Shown here in pieces: positions 9,366-21,499 of a DNA stretch of 64,000 nt (positions within the stretch are counted from its first letter, which is position 1; the number at the start of each line of letters is the position of its first letter). Made by a program: the position numbers and the translations under genes. Origin of the DNA: Myotis daubentonii (taxonomy: Eukaryota > Chordata > Mammalia > Chiroptera > Vespertilionidae); contig NC_081846.1 of NCBI RefSeq assembly GCF_963259705.1, positions 86,998,641 through 87,062,640 on the forward strand, read 5' to 3'. The notes below the pieces were generated by a model that searched no databases, was not told the DNA's origin, and worked only from the letters and a program-made list of their open reading frames with translations.

Positions 9366-11380
9366 TGTTTTCTGAAAACAGCCTTGCTGCGTGGAGGATG
9401 TGAGAGAGCGATCCCGGGTGGCATGCGCAGAGAGAGTGTGTACTGTCCTCCGGCCAGGAATCATTTCCAGCTCGGTGCTCATGACATCACGTTGGTAGCT
9501 GCCAATAGCCCCGGTGGTATTATTTACACCACGGACATCTTCAAACACGACAAAGCATGCCCCTGTCCCACCAAGAGGGCTGTTAATATTTACCAGCGCA
9601 CCTCTGACTGAGCACCAAGTATGCTGGGTGCAGCGCTGCGCCAGGACCTGCGTGGGCCGTCCGGCAGCACCCTGTAAGGTGGTGATGGAATGCTGCCGGC
9701 CGCGGGTGCGCAGCCTGGTGGAGCGGATAACGCCCAGCCAGCAGGAGGAAGCACAGGCTCTGGCCGTCGGCATCTTCTGGCCAGGCACCAGGTCTCACCA
9801 TGCCCGGTGTAAAGCCGAGGCTCCTTGTCAGCAGAATAGCTGCTTGTTGGGTAGATCATGGCTTGGCTGCGATGTCTTCAGGCTTTGCTGTTTGTGCAAT
9901 CAGTACTGATTGAAGACACTCCACACGGCTGGCTCCACAGGGTGGTAAAGCCAGAAGAGCAGGGCTGCTTTCCTTGTAGCCAGGCCAGCTGAAGGGGCAC
10001 CGAGCTGCACCCAGGACGGCAGGGCGTCATCTGACTCATAAGTAATGAATCCTGGTGTTTGGGTCTTTCCATGTTTCTTGCAAAGGACTTCACAAAGCAT
10101 CATACCGCCTTCTTTGATGGAGATATAGTGAGCCAGTTCCCTTTCACTTCGGAGGGAATATTCCAATGTGTCCAAGACACTAGAATCCCAGAAGTTTCAG
10201 TGAGGCGGCCACGCCCCTGTGTTTTTATGGGTCTATTGCCGAACTTGTAGCACACATATGTCTTACAAAAACATTTAGGTACCTGCTACTTTCTACTCTC
10301 CATGGTCTGCTAGTGTGATGTCAGCAGCGCAGTCGACGAGCGCTGTGTCACGTGGCGGCTGCGTGAGAGCGCCTGTGCCGCAGAGGCAGCTGTGGTCCGA
10401 GGGCGGACTGTGGAGATGCACCGTGGCCTTTCCAAGTTCCTGATGCCTCTATGCTCACGGGGATTAGCGAAAAGAAGGGGTTTACCAGCCGTGGTGCCAC
10501 GGGCTGTGCAAATTCATCAAGATGCCACATCTGAAATAACAGCGGAAATGGAAGTCAGCACTTGAATAGGCTTACAATGACCTGCCGTTTCCCTCCAAGA
10601 TGGACCTGTCTTCTGCACGCACTACACAGGCCGCGGCGTGCGGCACAGCAGAAACCGCTGCTGCTGGATGCTTTCGAACGTTCGGTGTCGGCGCTCATGT
10701 CTGCAGTTCCCCGAGGCTGTGGACTCGGATGGGCGCATAACGTTGATAGGGAGGTGGGATTCCAGAGGCTTCCTTTTGGCCCCTCCCTGCTGTTATAACC
10801 ACTATTCCACAAGCCACGGAGCCCGTGTGGAGACCCTGCTAATCCCCAACCATGTCCAAGCAAATTATTCACTCCAGACCTTAGCCAATAAGCGTGGGCT
10901 GGGTTCTGGTTCCCATTGCCTTCGCGGAGGTGGATTTGTGTCAAAATCCCAGTTAACACCTTAGCTTCCAGTCCTCTAGCTGGCTGACCACAACGATGTT
11001 TTGAGTTTCCAAGAATCAGTCTCCACTCAGAGCCAATGTCTAACAGCCTTTCTCCAATGCAGAACCGCCCTGCCAATGACCCAGCTCACGTGGTGCCAGG
11101 AGGGCTCACACTACTATAAGGCCCTGCTTTAAGGACGATGGGTTTATTGCATGGTTCTGGGTCTGTGCCTTGAATCAGGCTTAGGGATTGAATAACAAGA
11201 GGCCACAGCTCTCTATCATCATGATTTAAGTCACGTCCTAGGAGAGGATCTTAGTAGATTGCCAAAGAGCCATAACCACGATCCCTGTGGGTGAGGCCAT
11301 CATCGCAGCAACCCCCCCCCCCCACCCTTAATGGTCACCATACCCACTGCCTCTGGCGGTCAAGTGCCCCTCAGGACCTC
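9366..11380 (-). other. Unclassified region with minus-strand frames and a CpG-rich core
   Basis: Minus-strand frames of 91, 60 and 173 residues lie at 9900-10175, 10348-10530 and 10555-11076. About a dozen CpGs cluster in 10328-10410. The frames show no domain I can name. The 9900-10180 part has a faint order of residues recalling decayed ERVL pol, but this is not secure. It may be an old retroelement, a processed pseudogene or unique sequence. A poly-C tract lies near 11311-11323. Confidence 0.25.
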
Positions 11381-11894
11381 CATCCCTGACATCAGTGCCC
11401 GGTCAGGTCACCCACCTCCTCTCTGATCTGCATCTCCGCCTTCCGAGAACAGCCAACACGGCCCTTTCCCAAGATGCGAGCATGCCCCTCACCAACATAT
11501 TTCTGGTGAAAAGGGGGCCTTCTTGGAGAACAAAAATGGGCAGGACTCGTGCAGAAGAAGTTCACTTTGGGACTGTATTTTACAAGAACTGTCTGGCGTC
11601 TCAGCGTAGGCCGTCCTGAGTCCGGGTTTCCATCAGCCAGCCAAGGGGAGAAAAGGGCTGCCTCCAGCTGCCCGGCTCCCCAGGGCGGCCGCGTCTCTGG
11701 AAGGGCCCCACCTGCTCCAAAGCCGGCTGGTTTGAAAGATGCTTAGAAATAGAACCGACAAAACATGCTGATAGATGGGATGTGGGTGTGGAGAAGCGAT
11801 TTCAAAGGTGACTGCAGGCTTTGTCAGGAGCGACTGGTGGATGGCACCGCCACTGAGTGCCGCGTAACCCGAAAGGGATGCAGGTGCGACGTAA
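11381..11894. other. Unique sequence
   Basis: Balanced to GC-rich, with no recognised repeat or exon. Confidence 0.4.
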
Positions 11895-12025
11895 GTGCTC
11901 CTATTGCACCCACTGGGTAGAGGAGGGAACTGGTGGTGAAGGCGTCTGTTGACCTGCCTGAAATCACACAGCCAGTAAGTGACGGCCTGGGCTTTGAGTC
12001 AACGGCGCCTGGCTCCAAAGCCCAG
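11895..12025 (+). repeat. MIR SINE
   Basis: 'ctgaaatcacacagccagta' then 'agtgacggcctgggctttga' and 'gtcaacggcgcctggctcc' follow the MIR 3' half (gtcacacagctagtaagtggcagagc...ttcgaacccaggcagtctgg). Confidence 0.7.
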
Positions 12026-12119
12026 GCTCTGCCGCCTCGCCTCCCCTCCTGCCCCCTGCTGCTGCCGCCGCCCTGCCCTCTGTAGGGTAGGCGGTGCCTC
12101 CACAGAGCATTTTGCGGAT

Positions 12120-12235
12120 TCCACTTGGCAAACCTTTCACATTTAATTCTATCAACATCCCTATGAAGTAGACTCTATGACCCCCAATGTTAGGATCGGG
12201 GAACGGAAGCTCAGACAAGCTAAGAAGTGCTTCAG
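12120..12235 (+). repeat. MIR SINE
   Basis: 'cctttcacatttaattctat', 'caacatccctatgaagtaga' and 'acggaagctcagacaagcta' reproduce the order of the MIR core (ttaa...cacaacaaccctatgaggtagg...gaaactgaggc). Confidence 0.72.
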
Positions 12236-14247
12236 TCCCAAAGGACTGATGCTAGCGCTCACGCTTACCTTACCAGGCAGCCACAATGAAAAGAGAAAGC
12301 GTGTGTGAACGTTCTTGGAAAAGAGCTTCCCGTACAATCCAGTTAACCTCGCACCGTGCTCTCTGCCTCAGCTTCTCGCTAAGTGTCTCAGCAAACCTTG
12401 GTGAACACTGTGCTGAAGGGACTTCTCCTGTCACTCAGAACTGGTGACCAGGACGCACATGTGAAAACACAGAGGCACTACGTACCCACGACTCGAAGAG
12501 AGCGGCCAACGATCAGGCCAGCCCCCTGCTGCCCCGGGAGCCTCCAGACACCATGCCTCCAGCCTCCAGCAGGGAGCCAGGATCCTAGGACAACCTCCCC
12601 TCTGGCCTTCTCCCTGCCCCCTGCATTCGGGTAGCCGTGTCCAGAAGTCCGGGTGGGGGAGGCGGGAGGGAGGATATGTCAGAAGAGGCCAGACCCTCCC
12701 ACCCGGCTTCAGGTCCTCCCAGTTATGAGTGGAAGAGTGAAGTGAGCTACACTGAGTTCCGGATGGAAGGTTTAAACGAGGGAGGAATCTTTTAATAACC
12801 AAGTTATTTTGATCTGCTTGCCACGTTGTTAAGGATTCAATAAAACTTGCTTACAAACAGCGGCCGGTTTTATAGTGACCCTCCTCGATGAAACTCCCCC
12901 TTAGCTAATTGGGAGTGCGCCTGCCCAGCTGGACCCTGCTTCCATGCTCTCTGCAGGAGGGTGCTGCAGGGAGCACGTGGTGGGCCCAACGCCCCCCTGT
13001 GAGCACTGACAGGGCAGAGAGGAGGAGACGCTGACTCACAGGTCGATGACACACTCCCACCCTCGTGACAGCAACCAGATGGCAAAGCCTTGTCCTGAGA
13101 CCACCCAGCGCTCACAGCCCAAACATGCCTGTCCATCAGAGGCAAGCAAACGAGCCGTGGGAGGCTGCTGTTTTCGGCCTCGGGGCGGCTATTTCCGTCA
13201 GGGCTGTTGTCCTCTCTGTGGACAAAATGCAACACTGTGTCCAGGAAGCACGGGACCAGGTCGGAGGTTGACATGTTGGGAGGATTCTGCACATTCCTCC
13301 TGGCATTTGCCCAGGATCGCTGGCTGAGTGCCCCGGACACCAGGCCCCAGCATCAGCGCAGCACTGCCCACAGCCACCTGCAGCCAGTGCCTGAGGATGG
13401 GAACAAGGACTCATGCACAGCCATGCTGGGCTGCCTGCTGGCTGCCAGGAGAGTTAGACTAGGTCCTCAGCAGCTTCTGTCACTTCCTGTCCATAAGCTT
13501 TTTGTGGGATGGGGGGTACGGAGCACCCACTGGCGGGGCCCTCGGGGCTGCAGGCTTCCCCCCAGCTCTGCCCTGTCGCAGGGCCCACACAAGGAAGTGC
13601 AAGGCCAGCCCAGGTAGAATGAAGGAGACACACTAGGACAGAGGGAGCCTCAGCCATCTCAGAAGGTTTCATGCAAGGGGCAGTTGAGTCCCCAAGAATT
13701 AGAAGGCCTGGGGCAAGTGGAGGCATAGGCAGGGCATTGCAGGGGGAGAGGCGCTCAGCAGAGGCAGGGTGAGGTCCTGATCTGCTTGACAAACTTCTCG
13801 GAGGCCGAATGCAATGGCCCTGTGCAGCCTGAGGGCCAGGCCACCGAGGGTCAGCACAGGCTTGCGCCGCAGGAGCTGTCTGTCTAAGAAGATCCCGGAG
13901 AGCATCCAGACCACAGGAATGGCCCCAACTCAGCGCTGTTGTGGGGCAGAGATGACCAGCTGGCCCGGGCTGGGCCCGTGTGTCCAGAAGGTTCTGGATG
14001 AGGCCCGGCCACTTCTCTTGCCCGACCCTCTCCATGCCAGCTTGACTGAATTCTTCTCTCTCCACAGCTCTTTCCTGGTGCCTTGGCCAGTGGACCTAGA
14101 ATGCTCTTTCCCCCGCCCCCCGCTGGCAAACTCCTCTGAACGCCCAGCCTCTCTGAGAAGCAGCACCTTCCCTGTGCCCCTTACCAGCTGCCCGTGGGCC
14201 CTCCGCTGGTTTCTTCAGGACGCTGGCCTGACCGTAATGAGGTATTA
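12236..14247. other. Unique GC-rich sequence, no gene recognised
   Basis: Several frames of 90-200 residues overlap on both strands (for example 13454-14065 minus), none with a recognisable domain. I could not identify repeats or a promoter. Confidence 0.45.
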
Positions 14248-14408
14248 GATATTAACTCAGGCTATCCCCATGACGACTCTAGGAGAGACGTTAGTATCTT
14301 CATCTTACAGACGAGGTCATTGAGGCAGACGGGCGAAGCGGCCCCAGGTCACACAGCTACTTCCTCCATGGCAGCAAGCGCTTGTAATGTTTACACGTCT
14401 GACTCCCT
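14248..14408 (+). repeat. MIR SINE
   Basis: 'attaactcaggctatcccca', 'atcttcatcttacagacgag', 'gtcattgaggcagacgggcg' and 'aggtcacacagctacttcc' match the MIR core in order and spacing. Confidence 0.82.
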
Positions 14409-15997
14409 TCCTGTCCAGGAGGCTCCCAGGTGCGGCTGGACTTCTCCACCTGGGTTCCTGGTGCCTTTCTGGGCCAGAGCCCAAGGATGTTTGTTCAGCA
14501 GAGAGAGCTCACTTGCTCAGGAGCCAGCACCCCTCCTGGACCCCCACAGGTCGGCTGCCCCGCCGCTGATGCCAGTCACATGACGTCACCTCTGCTTCCC
14601 GGACGGCTGCCCTCCCTTCCCAAAGAGGGGGAGGTGACAGCAGGGCACGGCCTCCGGCAGCGAGGACATAGCGCGCGACCTCACTGCTCAGAGCCACATG
14701 CCCTCTGCTCTCAGGGGTGAAGACATTCTTCCGAGAGGGACAAGGGAGAGGCGAGAGAGATGTAGACAGCACGGCAGCAATGGGGACATTGGCCAGTCCT
14801 CATGGACCACACCCAGACGTCAGCACCCAGAGCCTGCGCAGGCAGGGGGCCAATCTCACACTCAGGGACCAGGGAGGCGCAGGGCCAGCCCCTCCGCCCA
14901 CATGGCTTCCATCTTCAGAACAGGCCAGCTTGTCCCCCCCTCTTCTTAAACTCCTAGGTCTGTTTCTCACGATGGCGCCTCCCCAGATGCCGAACTTGAC
15001 AGGATCCTTGCAATCGGGCACATGCCACAGAGCTGGGCTGATTTTAATTGTATTCTCCAGAGGCTGACTGTCCCCGCCCTGCCTTCCTCAGTTTCGCTCA
15101 CAGATGCCTGGGCACCTGGTGCGGGAGACGCTGCGTGGCCCTCCGGCCTCTGCAGACCAAAGAAAGCAGCAGAGTGGCTCACAGCTGCAAACACATGTGC
15201 GCGCACATCCGCACACACAGGTGCGGACGTTCCCATTTCTCCCCGTGCTCCCAAGGGGCCCAGCCTGCACCCAGAGCTCTGCCCAGCCGGCCGGCATGAG
15301 GACAGCAGTCAGGAATGGAGCCCCAGAAGCCACTGCCTGCAAGTGAAGGGATTAGAAGTACTAATTGGTAGTTACGAAATAGGTAGTATCTGTGTGAGGC
15401 AGCTTCAACATGCTTGCTCAACAAGCCCTTCCCATGGTTCATCAGCGTGCTGGTCACCGAGGACCCAGAAAGTCCGGGAGTCCCCCAGCCCTGCCGGCCG
15501 CAGCCCCTCACTGGCCTGCAGAGCCCAGCCTGGACAGTGGCAAACACCCTGGCTGACATTTCTAACCCTGAGGTCCTGCCCGGGACTCCCAGAGCAGAGC
15601 CCCCAGGGAGCGGAATGCCCTCACCAAACCATCTGGAGAACAAACACCTGCTGGTTTGGTGGCTGATGTGGGAAGGACCAGACTGCTTTTCCTGTTTACT
15701 CACCACTGAGCCAGAAACCCTCTGAACTTACTGGAAAGCTGCAGGGACTTTGTTTTCCTGAAACGAAATAAGAACAGGTTGGACTTCTCCAGTGTTTACT
15801 AGAAGACTTAATTACCTAATTACGAGCTGGACTGCCCGGCAGGTTGGCAAAGGCAAAGGTGCGGCACATGCATCTGCTTCTCCCCTGGGCCCCGAGACGT
15901 CTCGGGAGGCAGGCTGCCCAACTCAAGACAGGAGCAACCCAGAGGAGATGGCCGAGTTGGGGTTGGAAGACTCCTGGCTGCCGGGGTGGGTAGGACT
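14409..15997. other. Unique sequence
   Basis: GC-rich to 15340, then an AT-leaning part with homeodomain-like TAATTA/CTAATTA words at 15808-15823. No gene or repeat was recognised. Frames such as 15022-15666 plus and 15179-15706 minus overlap on opposite strands and have no domain. Confidence 0.4.
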
Positions 15998-16100
15998 GCT
16001 GTGTGGCTTTGAGCAGCTTCCTTAACCTCTCTGAACCCACTATCTTCATCTGCTAAGTGGGAGCAGCAGGGGTGTTTGCTGGGTTGTTGGAGGGTTAGCA
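15998..16100 (-). repeat. MIR SINE
   Basis: 'tgtgtggctttgagcagctt', 'ccttaacctctctgaaccca' and 'ctatcttcatctgctaagtg' read as the reverse complement of MIR. A second copy with the same 'gagcagcttccttaacctct' variant lies at 19198-19240. Confidence 0.75.
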
Positions 16101-18004
16101 TGGTTGCCTGGCACCCGAGGCTCAGGCGACAGTGGCTGCTGTTAGCAACAATGTCCTCCTTTTGTCAGACCCTTGGGACTCAGATGTCCTAGAAACCCAG
16201 CCACCACCCTCAGTCTCCTTCACACGTTGATTCTATCCAAACACATGGCCTTACTGCCCACCATGTTTCCTCCCAGCCTCGCTGCTCCCCGACACGGACA
16301 GCGTTACCTCCAGATGGCAGGTGACATGATTGGTGGATATGAAATCGCCACTGACAATGTGGAAACACTCCTAGCTGCTAGGAGAAGGTTCTCCCAGCTT
16401 AGTTCTGTCATGTCGTGACTCAGTTTCCCCCGCTTTTGCCTTCCTGAGCTCCCGGGGAGCCGTGTTCATGCCCTGTGCCTGGATGACATCTGGCTGCCAC
16501 TTCCTTCAGGCTCCCAGGACCATCAGAACTGCGCTGCTTGACCCCAGCGCCACAGACTGGGAAGAAATACACGCTTGAGTGCCTTGAAACTCCTGGTGGG
16601 ACTGGGCTGTACAGATCCGGGAACATGCTTAAGTGCATTTTCACGGTAACGTTTTTAAATTCTCAAGAAGAAGCTGCTGACCCAGTCTGAGGAAGTTTAG
16701 ATTATAGCCCCCAGGACTTGGCACAATCCTACCCAGCCCTCTCCCCACACTAACTGCCTTGTTCCCACCTCTGGGCGCACAGGAACAATGGGGGGTGCTG
16801 GCCCAGAGCCCTCCGGTGACCAGAGGTAGGTTGCAAACTGAAGCCAAACCTTTATGCCCCCGTTCCGTTCCGTTGGGGCTCCTTCCTGGGGGTGGGGTGG
16901 GGAAGGGTCTGTCCCCCTTCCCTCAGCCAGTGGCTCTGAGCCGAGACGCAGCGGAGACAAAGGCATTGGGGAGGCTGTTGGGCTTCTCCTCTGGCTTCCC
17001 CCTCGGGTCCTCCCTTCCAACCTGAGTGCTCGGTATCGGTACAGCGACTCAGGCACCAGCACTCCTTCCTCCATTCGGGAAGAACCTCCATCCTGCTTCC
17101 GTGGGGAAGGTGTGGGAAAGGGGGAGAGGCAGCCCAGTTTCAGGCCTCCTGCTGGGGACAAGGGGTACTCCTTCCCCAATGGGGGAGAATGTCCAGCAAG
17201 CTGGACGCTGGAGAGTCCCCTGGCTGCAGGGAAGCCGGGACCAGCCCGGCCTGGCCCCTGCACTGTGGCTGATGGGGAGGGGAGCTCGGGAGCCCGGAGC
17301 CCTGGTGGCCGCAGCTGCTGAACCGTGTGCTCTGCAGAAGGGGCCTTCCTAGCCCAGAGATGCGGCGCCCCTTTCCCATGCCACAGAGCACGGGAAGGGC
17401 GCTGGGGCCTCCTCCTGAGCACGCTCCTTGCCAGCCTCTCCCCGGGAATCCAGGGCTCTGCGGCCAGCCCGGCCTCCGGCTCCCCCCAAACCTGGACAGC
17501 TCAGCCCCTGAGCGCTGCCCGCGGTCTGCTCCTGTCCCCTCCCCCTGCTGCATCTGGCCAGAGGCCTGGACAGGCTGCTGAAGGAGCTCTCTGACGCCCT
17601 ATTGCTGGTGCAAGTTCAAAGACTCAGGGCACAGCACACACGCCCCTCAGCTGTGTGTTAAGCTTGTCTATAGTGACTATTCTGTGTGCACTTGTGACTG
17701 TTCACATGTATGTGTGCATGCGTGTGCACATGTGTGCATGCCCACCTTTGTCCTCTGGACCGTGAGTTCCTCAATGGCACGGCTGTGAGGTGGATGAGGG
17801 ATGGTGGATAGGGGACAGGAGACAGACAGAGCACCCACCCCGCCCCACGGCCCCAGGATGGTGCCTGTCAGAATGGAGTCCTGTGGAGGAGGAGCACGCA
17901 GGCCAGTCCTTGTTCCCAGAAGAACAGAGGAGCCGGGAGAGGACGCTGCAGCAGTGGGCAGCAGAGGGGGGCGTGGGGAGAGGGAAATGGAGGTTCCTGT
18001 GGGC
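16101..18004. other. Unique GC-rich sequence
   Basis: No named gene. The 241-residue minus frame (16697-17422) is proline/glycine/arginine-rich with no domain and is shadowed by plus-strand frames. A TG-rich alternating purine-pyrimidine stretch lies at about 17690-17745. Confidence 0.4.
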
Positions 18005-18075
18005 CTAGCCGTTCTCTGAGCCTCAGTCTTCTCCTCTGTGAAAAGGGAGTGATGGTAACAGGTCTGCCTCTCAGG
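18005..18075 (-). repeat. MIR fragment
   Basis: 'ctctgagcctcagtcttctc' and 'ctctgtgaaaagggagtgat' match the reverse complement of the MIR core. Confidence 0.65.
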
Positions 18076-18468
18076 GGGGAGTGGGAGGCTACGCACAGAG
18101 GACCCCGCTTCAGCTTCGCACAGTGGACAGGCCCAGGGCTTGAATCCAGGCAGCCACTCAGGTACTGCGGGCCCCTGAGGGGATCACTTGAACCCCCCAA
18201 GCCTCACTTGCAAAGTTGAGGAGGAAGGTGCTCCTTGGCAGGGGTTTGTGGGCGAGGCACCGGGTCTGTGTGTGCGAGCAGGTGCTCAGCAGTAATGATC
18301 TCGTCTCGGCTGCTGTCACTGTCCTTCTTTAGAAAGCCGGCTCCCCGCCTCGCAGTTGGAGGATCAGCGAGTGAGCCACACATACAGCCACGTGGAGCAT
18401 GCACGCAGTCCACAGAGAAGGGGAAGGCGGAGGGCCTCGCAGGGGAGCATGGGGCCTGAGGAGGCCCC

Positions 18469-18650
18469 AAGGCAGGGAGAGCCGCTGGGGGAGGCAGGGA
18501 GAGCCGCTGGGGGAGGCAGGGAGAGCCCCTGGGGGAGGCAGGGAGAGCCCCTGGGGGAGGCAGGGAGAGCCCCTGGGGGAGGCAGGGAGAGCCACTGGGG
18601 GAGGCAGGGAGAGCCGCTGGGGGAGGCAGGGAGAGCCGCTGGGGGAGGTG
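18469..18650 (+). repeat. 22-bp minisatellite, about 8 units
   Basis: The unit 'ctgggggaggcagggagagc' plus two variable bases repeats every 22 bases. Units differ mainly at one C/G/A position before CTGGGGG. The plus strand is strongly G/A-biased. Confidence 0.95.
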
Positions 18651-19387
18651 GAGAGGCTGAGGAAGCCTTCCTAGCTAACCCAGTGAAGGGGGCTGTGCTG
18701 GAGGAGGACCGGGGGGAGGTGTTGGCAAAGCAAAAAAGAGAGAAATATTTAAAAGACAAAAAAGACGGTTTGGGGGAGATGCAATGTTTGCTCCCCATGG
18801 ATGTGTTGCCTTGAAGAGCTGAGGACCTGGCCTCTGGAGACGGCTGCCAGCGCACACGGGCAGGACTGGCTTGCTGGGTGGATGAAGACCTGGGGTGGGA
18901 GCCAGCCCCGTGGGACGCTGTGGAAAACAGGGCCTGAGGGCTCCGCAGCCCCAGGCAGCCAAAGGGAGCCAGCGCTGCAGCCAGGGGTCCCAGGTTCCTC
19001 TGGTCTAGTTGGGCCTCTCAGAGAATGGAGGTTCTGATTCGGTCCACTTCCCGGACTGAGACATCAGCAAAGGTCTGTTGAGCACGTAGAGTTGGAACGG
19101 ACGGGGAGGATTGGCCTCCAAGCACAGGAGCCATGAGACAGACTCTGGAGTCAGGGAGGGCTTCCAGGAAGAAGCAGTCTGGATGTGAGGAGGACTGCGG
19201 TGTGGCTCTGAGCAGCTTCCTTAACCTCTCTGAGAAGGACGGTTTATTCAGGGCTTCCGGGAGCCGGTGCTGCCCACACCTGGATTCTGGACTTCGGGGC
19301 CCCAGCACTGTGGTTGTTCCACACCAGCCCGTTGTGGTTAATTGTTGCTGCAGCCCCAGGGAACTAGGGCACAGCCCTGATCCCAGC
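18651..19387. other. Unique sequence with a short MIR relic
   Basis: Mostly unclassified. 19198-19240 carries 'ggctctgagcagcttcctta' and 'acctctctgag', a minus-strand MIR piece. Confidence 0.45.
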
Positions 19388-19515
19388 CCAGTACTGTCTA
19401 GCTTCTTTCTTTGTTTCTTTGCGGTCTGCCTCTCCCACGAGAACGCCAGCTCCGTGAGAGCAGGACCTTGTCTGTCCTGTTTGTGGCTGCGCCCTCCGTG
19501 CCTGGCACACCGACA
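19388..19515 (+). repeat. L2 LINE 3' end
   Basis: 'acgagaacgccagctccgtg', 'agagcaggaccttgtctgtc' and 'ctccgtgcctggcacacc' match the L2 3' UTR in order (agaatgtaagctccatgagggcagggactttgtc...tgcctggcaca). Confidence 0.75.
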
Positions 19516-19854
19516 TTTTTTTAATGGAGTGACAGTGTGTTATTTCTGAAGGAAATGCATTCCTTTAAGTCAGAATGTAAGGACATGTTCATCTTGATAG
19601 ACTACTGATCCCTTTCCTCCAAGTGTCCCGCTCCCCACCGGGCAGGCATGTGTCCTCTTCCTGCCCCTCCTCAGGCCTGGACAGCCTTAACCTTTGTAAC
19701 ATTGGCCCTCAGGAGGGTAAACACGGCATCTCATTGCTGTCCTGACTTTCATTTCCAAGACTATTGGGGAAAGGGCCATCTTTTCATAGATATATATGCT
19801 ATTTGCACTTTGCGAATTGATTATTCATAATCTTTGTCCATTTCCCTACTGGTA

Positions 19855-20010
19855 TGTGTGGTAGGGTAAACGCCTTCCTAAATGGCCCATGTCCTAATCC
19901 CCAGAACCTGTGACTATATGAGGCTGCGTGGCAAAGATGAGTTAAGGCTGCAAGAAGCCTCCCAGGAGGTGGCCTCCTCTCTCCCACCCCCTGGGCCTCA
20001 CTCAGGCGGG
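19855..20010 (+). repeat. LTR-like relic (MaLR/ERVL suspected)
   Basis: 'tgtgtggtagggtaaacgcc' followed by 'atgtcctaatccccagaacc' and 'tgtgactatatgaggctgcg' is a phrase set seen in mammalian LTR repeats. I cannot assign the subfamily, and the 3' part is too diverged to bound. Confidence 0.4.
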
Positions 20011-20159
20011 GCCACCTGGAGCTCCAGCCCCACGGGGACTCTGAAGGCCTGAGCGCCCGGGCCCTGATCTCCACCTCCACCCCCACCCCACCCCCCAGTT
20101 CTTTCTCACCTACTAAGTCTGCTCTTCCAGCTGGTCAAGGACACCCATCTCATCTCTTT

Positions 20160-21079
20160 TCTATAATGAGAAATCACAGAAAACTACAGAAAAGTGTAGA
20201 GAACAAAATAGCACACATCCATTTACCACCTGCTCAGTAGTGATAATTTTAACAAAGTTTGCTTCCAATTTTTTTAAAGACATAATACGCTGCAGGTTTA
20301 ATTGAAGTCTCAGGTTTTTTCCACCACTCTCTAAACTTAACCCTTTCACCCTTGGAGAAAACCATTATCTCGATTTTGGTGTTTATTCTTTCCACATAAT
20401 AGGTAATATTATTCTATGTATCTCAAAAATTGCATACATGATCCAAAGCTATTTATAAATGCACTGCAACCTCTATCAAAATTTCAACAGCCTTTTTCAC
20501 AGAAATGGAAAAGCTGATCCTCAAATTCATATTCATATGAATTGCAAGAGGCCTCCTTAGATTGTCAAAACAATCTTGAAAAAGAAGAATAGGTTGGAGG
20601 TCTCACACTTTCTGATTTCAAAACTTAGTACAACGCTACAGTAATTAAACCCGTATGGTACTGGCATAAGGACAGTCATACAGACTGACAGAACAGAATA
20701 GAATAGAATAGAGAGCCCAGAAATAAACCCTCTCAGAAGTAGCCAATGGATTTTTGACAAGGTTGCCAAGATCATTCAATGGGGAGAGGAGTCTTTTAAA
20801 CAAATGGTTCTGGGAAAACTGGATGTCTACATGCAAAGGAATGAAGTTGGACCCTTACCTCACACCATGCACAAAACTTAACTCAACATAGATCAAAGAC
20901 TTATGCTTAAGAGTTAAAGCTTTTAAAATCTTCCAAGAAAACATAGGGGGAAATCTGTTTGCCATCAATTTGGCAACAATTTCAATTTGATACCAAAAAT
21001 ATAGGTAACAAAAGAAAAAAATAAATAAATTGAACTTCATCAAAATGTTCAAATTTGCTATAAAGTTTTTATAATAATA
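20160..21079 (+). repeat. L1M LINE fragment (ORF2 C-terminal part, plus strand)
   Basis: 20440-20980 carries L1 ORF2 text in order: 'gcaacctctatcaaaatttc', 'aaaacttagtacaacgctac', 'ggtactggcataaggacagt', 'aatggatttttgacaaggtt' and 'ggttctgggaaaactggatg'. It is heavily mutated with no long frame. The 20160-20400 part is AT-rich and probably L1-related. A Helitron interrupts at 21080. Confidence 0.8.
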
Positions 21080-21499
21080 CTAGAGGCCTGATGCACAAAA
21101 TTTGAGCACTTGCTGGGGGGTGTGGGGGGGTCCCTCAGCCTGGCCTGTGCCCTCTCGCAGTCTAGGAGCCCTCCGGGGATGTCTGACTGATGGCTTAGGC
21201 CTGCTCCCTGATGTCAATGGGCTATTGACTGTTTTACTAGAGCGGGCCTAAGCCATCAGTCGGACATCCTTAGCACTGCTGTAGAGGCGGGAGAGGCTCA
21301 CGCCACCGCTGCTGTGCTCGCCAGCTGTGAGCCCGGCTCAGGGCTTCTGGCTGACCAGAGCTCCTTCTGTGGGGGTGCACTCACCACCAGGGGGCAGCTC
21401 CTGCATTGAGTGTCTATCCCCTGGTGGTCAGTGCGTGTCATAGCAATTGGTTGTTCTGCAGTTTGGTCAATTTGCATATTACCCTTTTATTATATAGGA
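21080..21499 (-). mobile_element. Non-autonomous Helitron (HeliBat type), 420 bp
   Basis: On the minus strand it begins TCCTATATAATAAAAGGG (plus 21499) and ends CAGGCCTCTAG (plus 21080), inserted between A (21079) and T (21500) without duplication. The interior has a strong inverted repeat with 29-bp arms (21177-21205 and 21241-21269) differing at two transitions that leave G-T wobbles. No protein is encoded. Confidence 0.9.

Noticed and set aside
9125..9403. Pro/Leu-rich frame in the Helitron interior
   Set aside because: Comes from the C-rich tandem part of a non-autonomous Helitron; the related copy at 25398-25709 has a different frame.
10555..11076. A 173-residue minus-strand frame as a real gene
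   Set aside because: No recognisable domain and no splice or promoter support; kept only as an unclassified region.
16697..17422. A 241-residue minus-strand Pro/Gly/Arg-rich frame
   Set aside because: Compositional frame with open frames on the other strand; no motif recognised.
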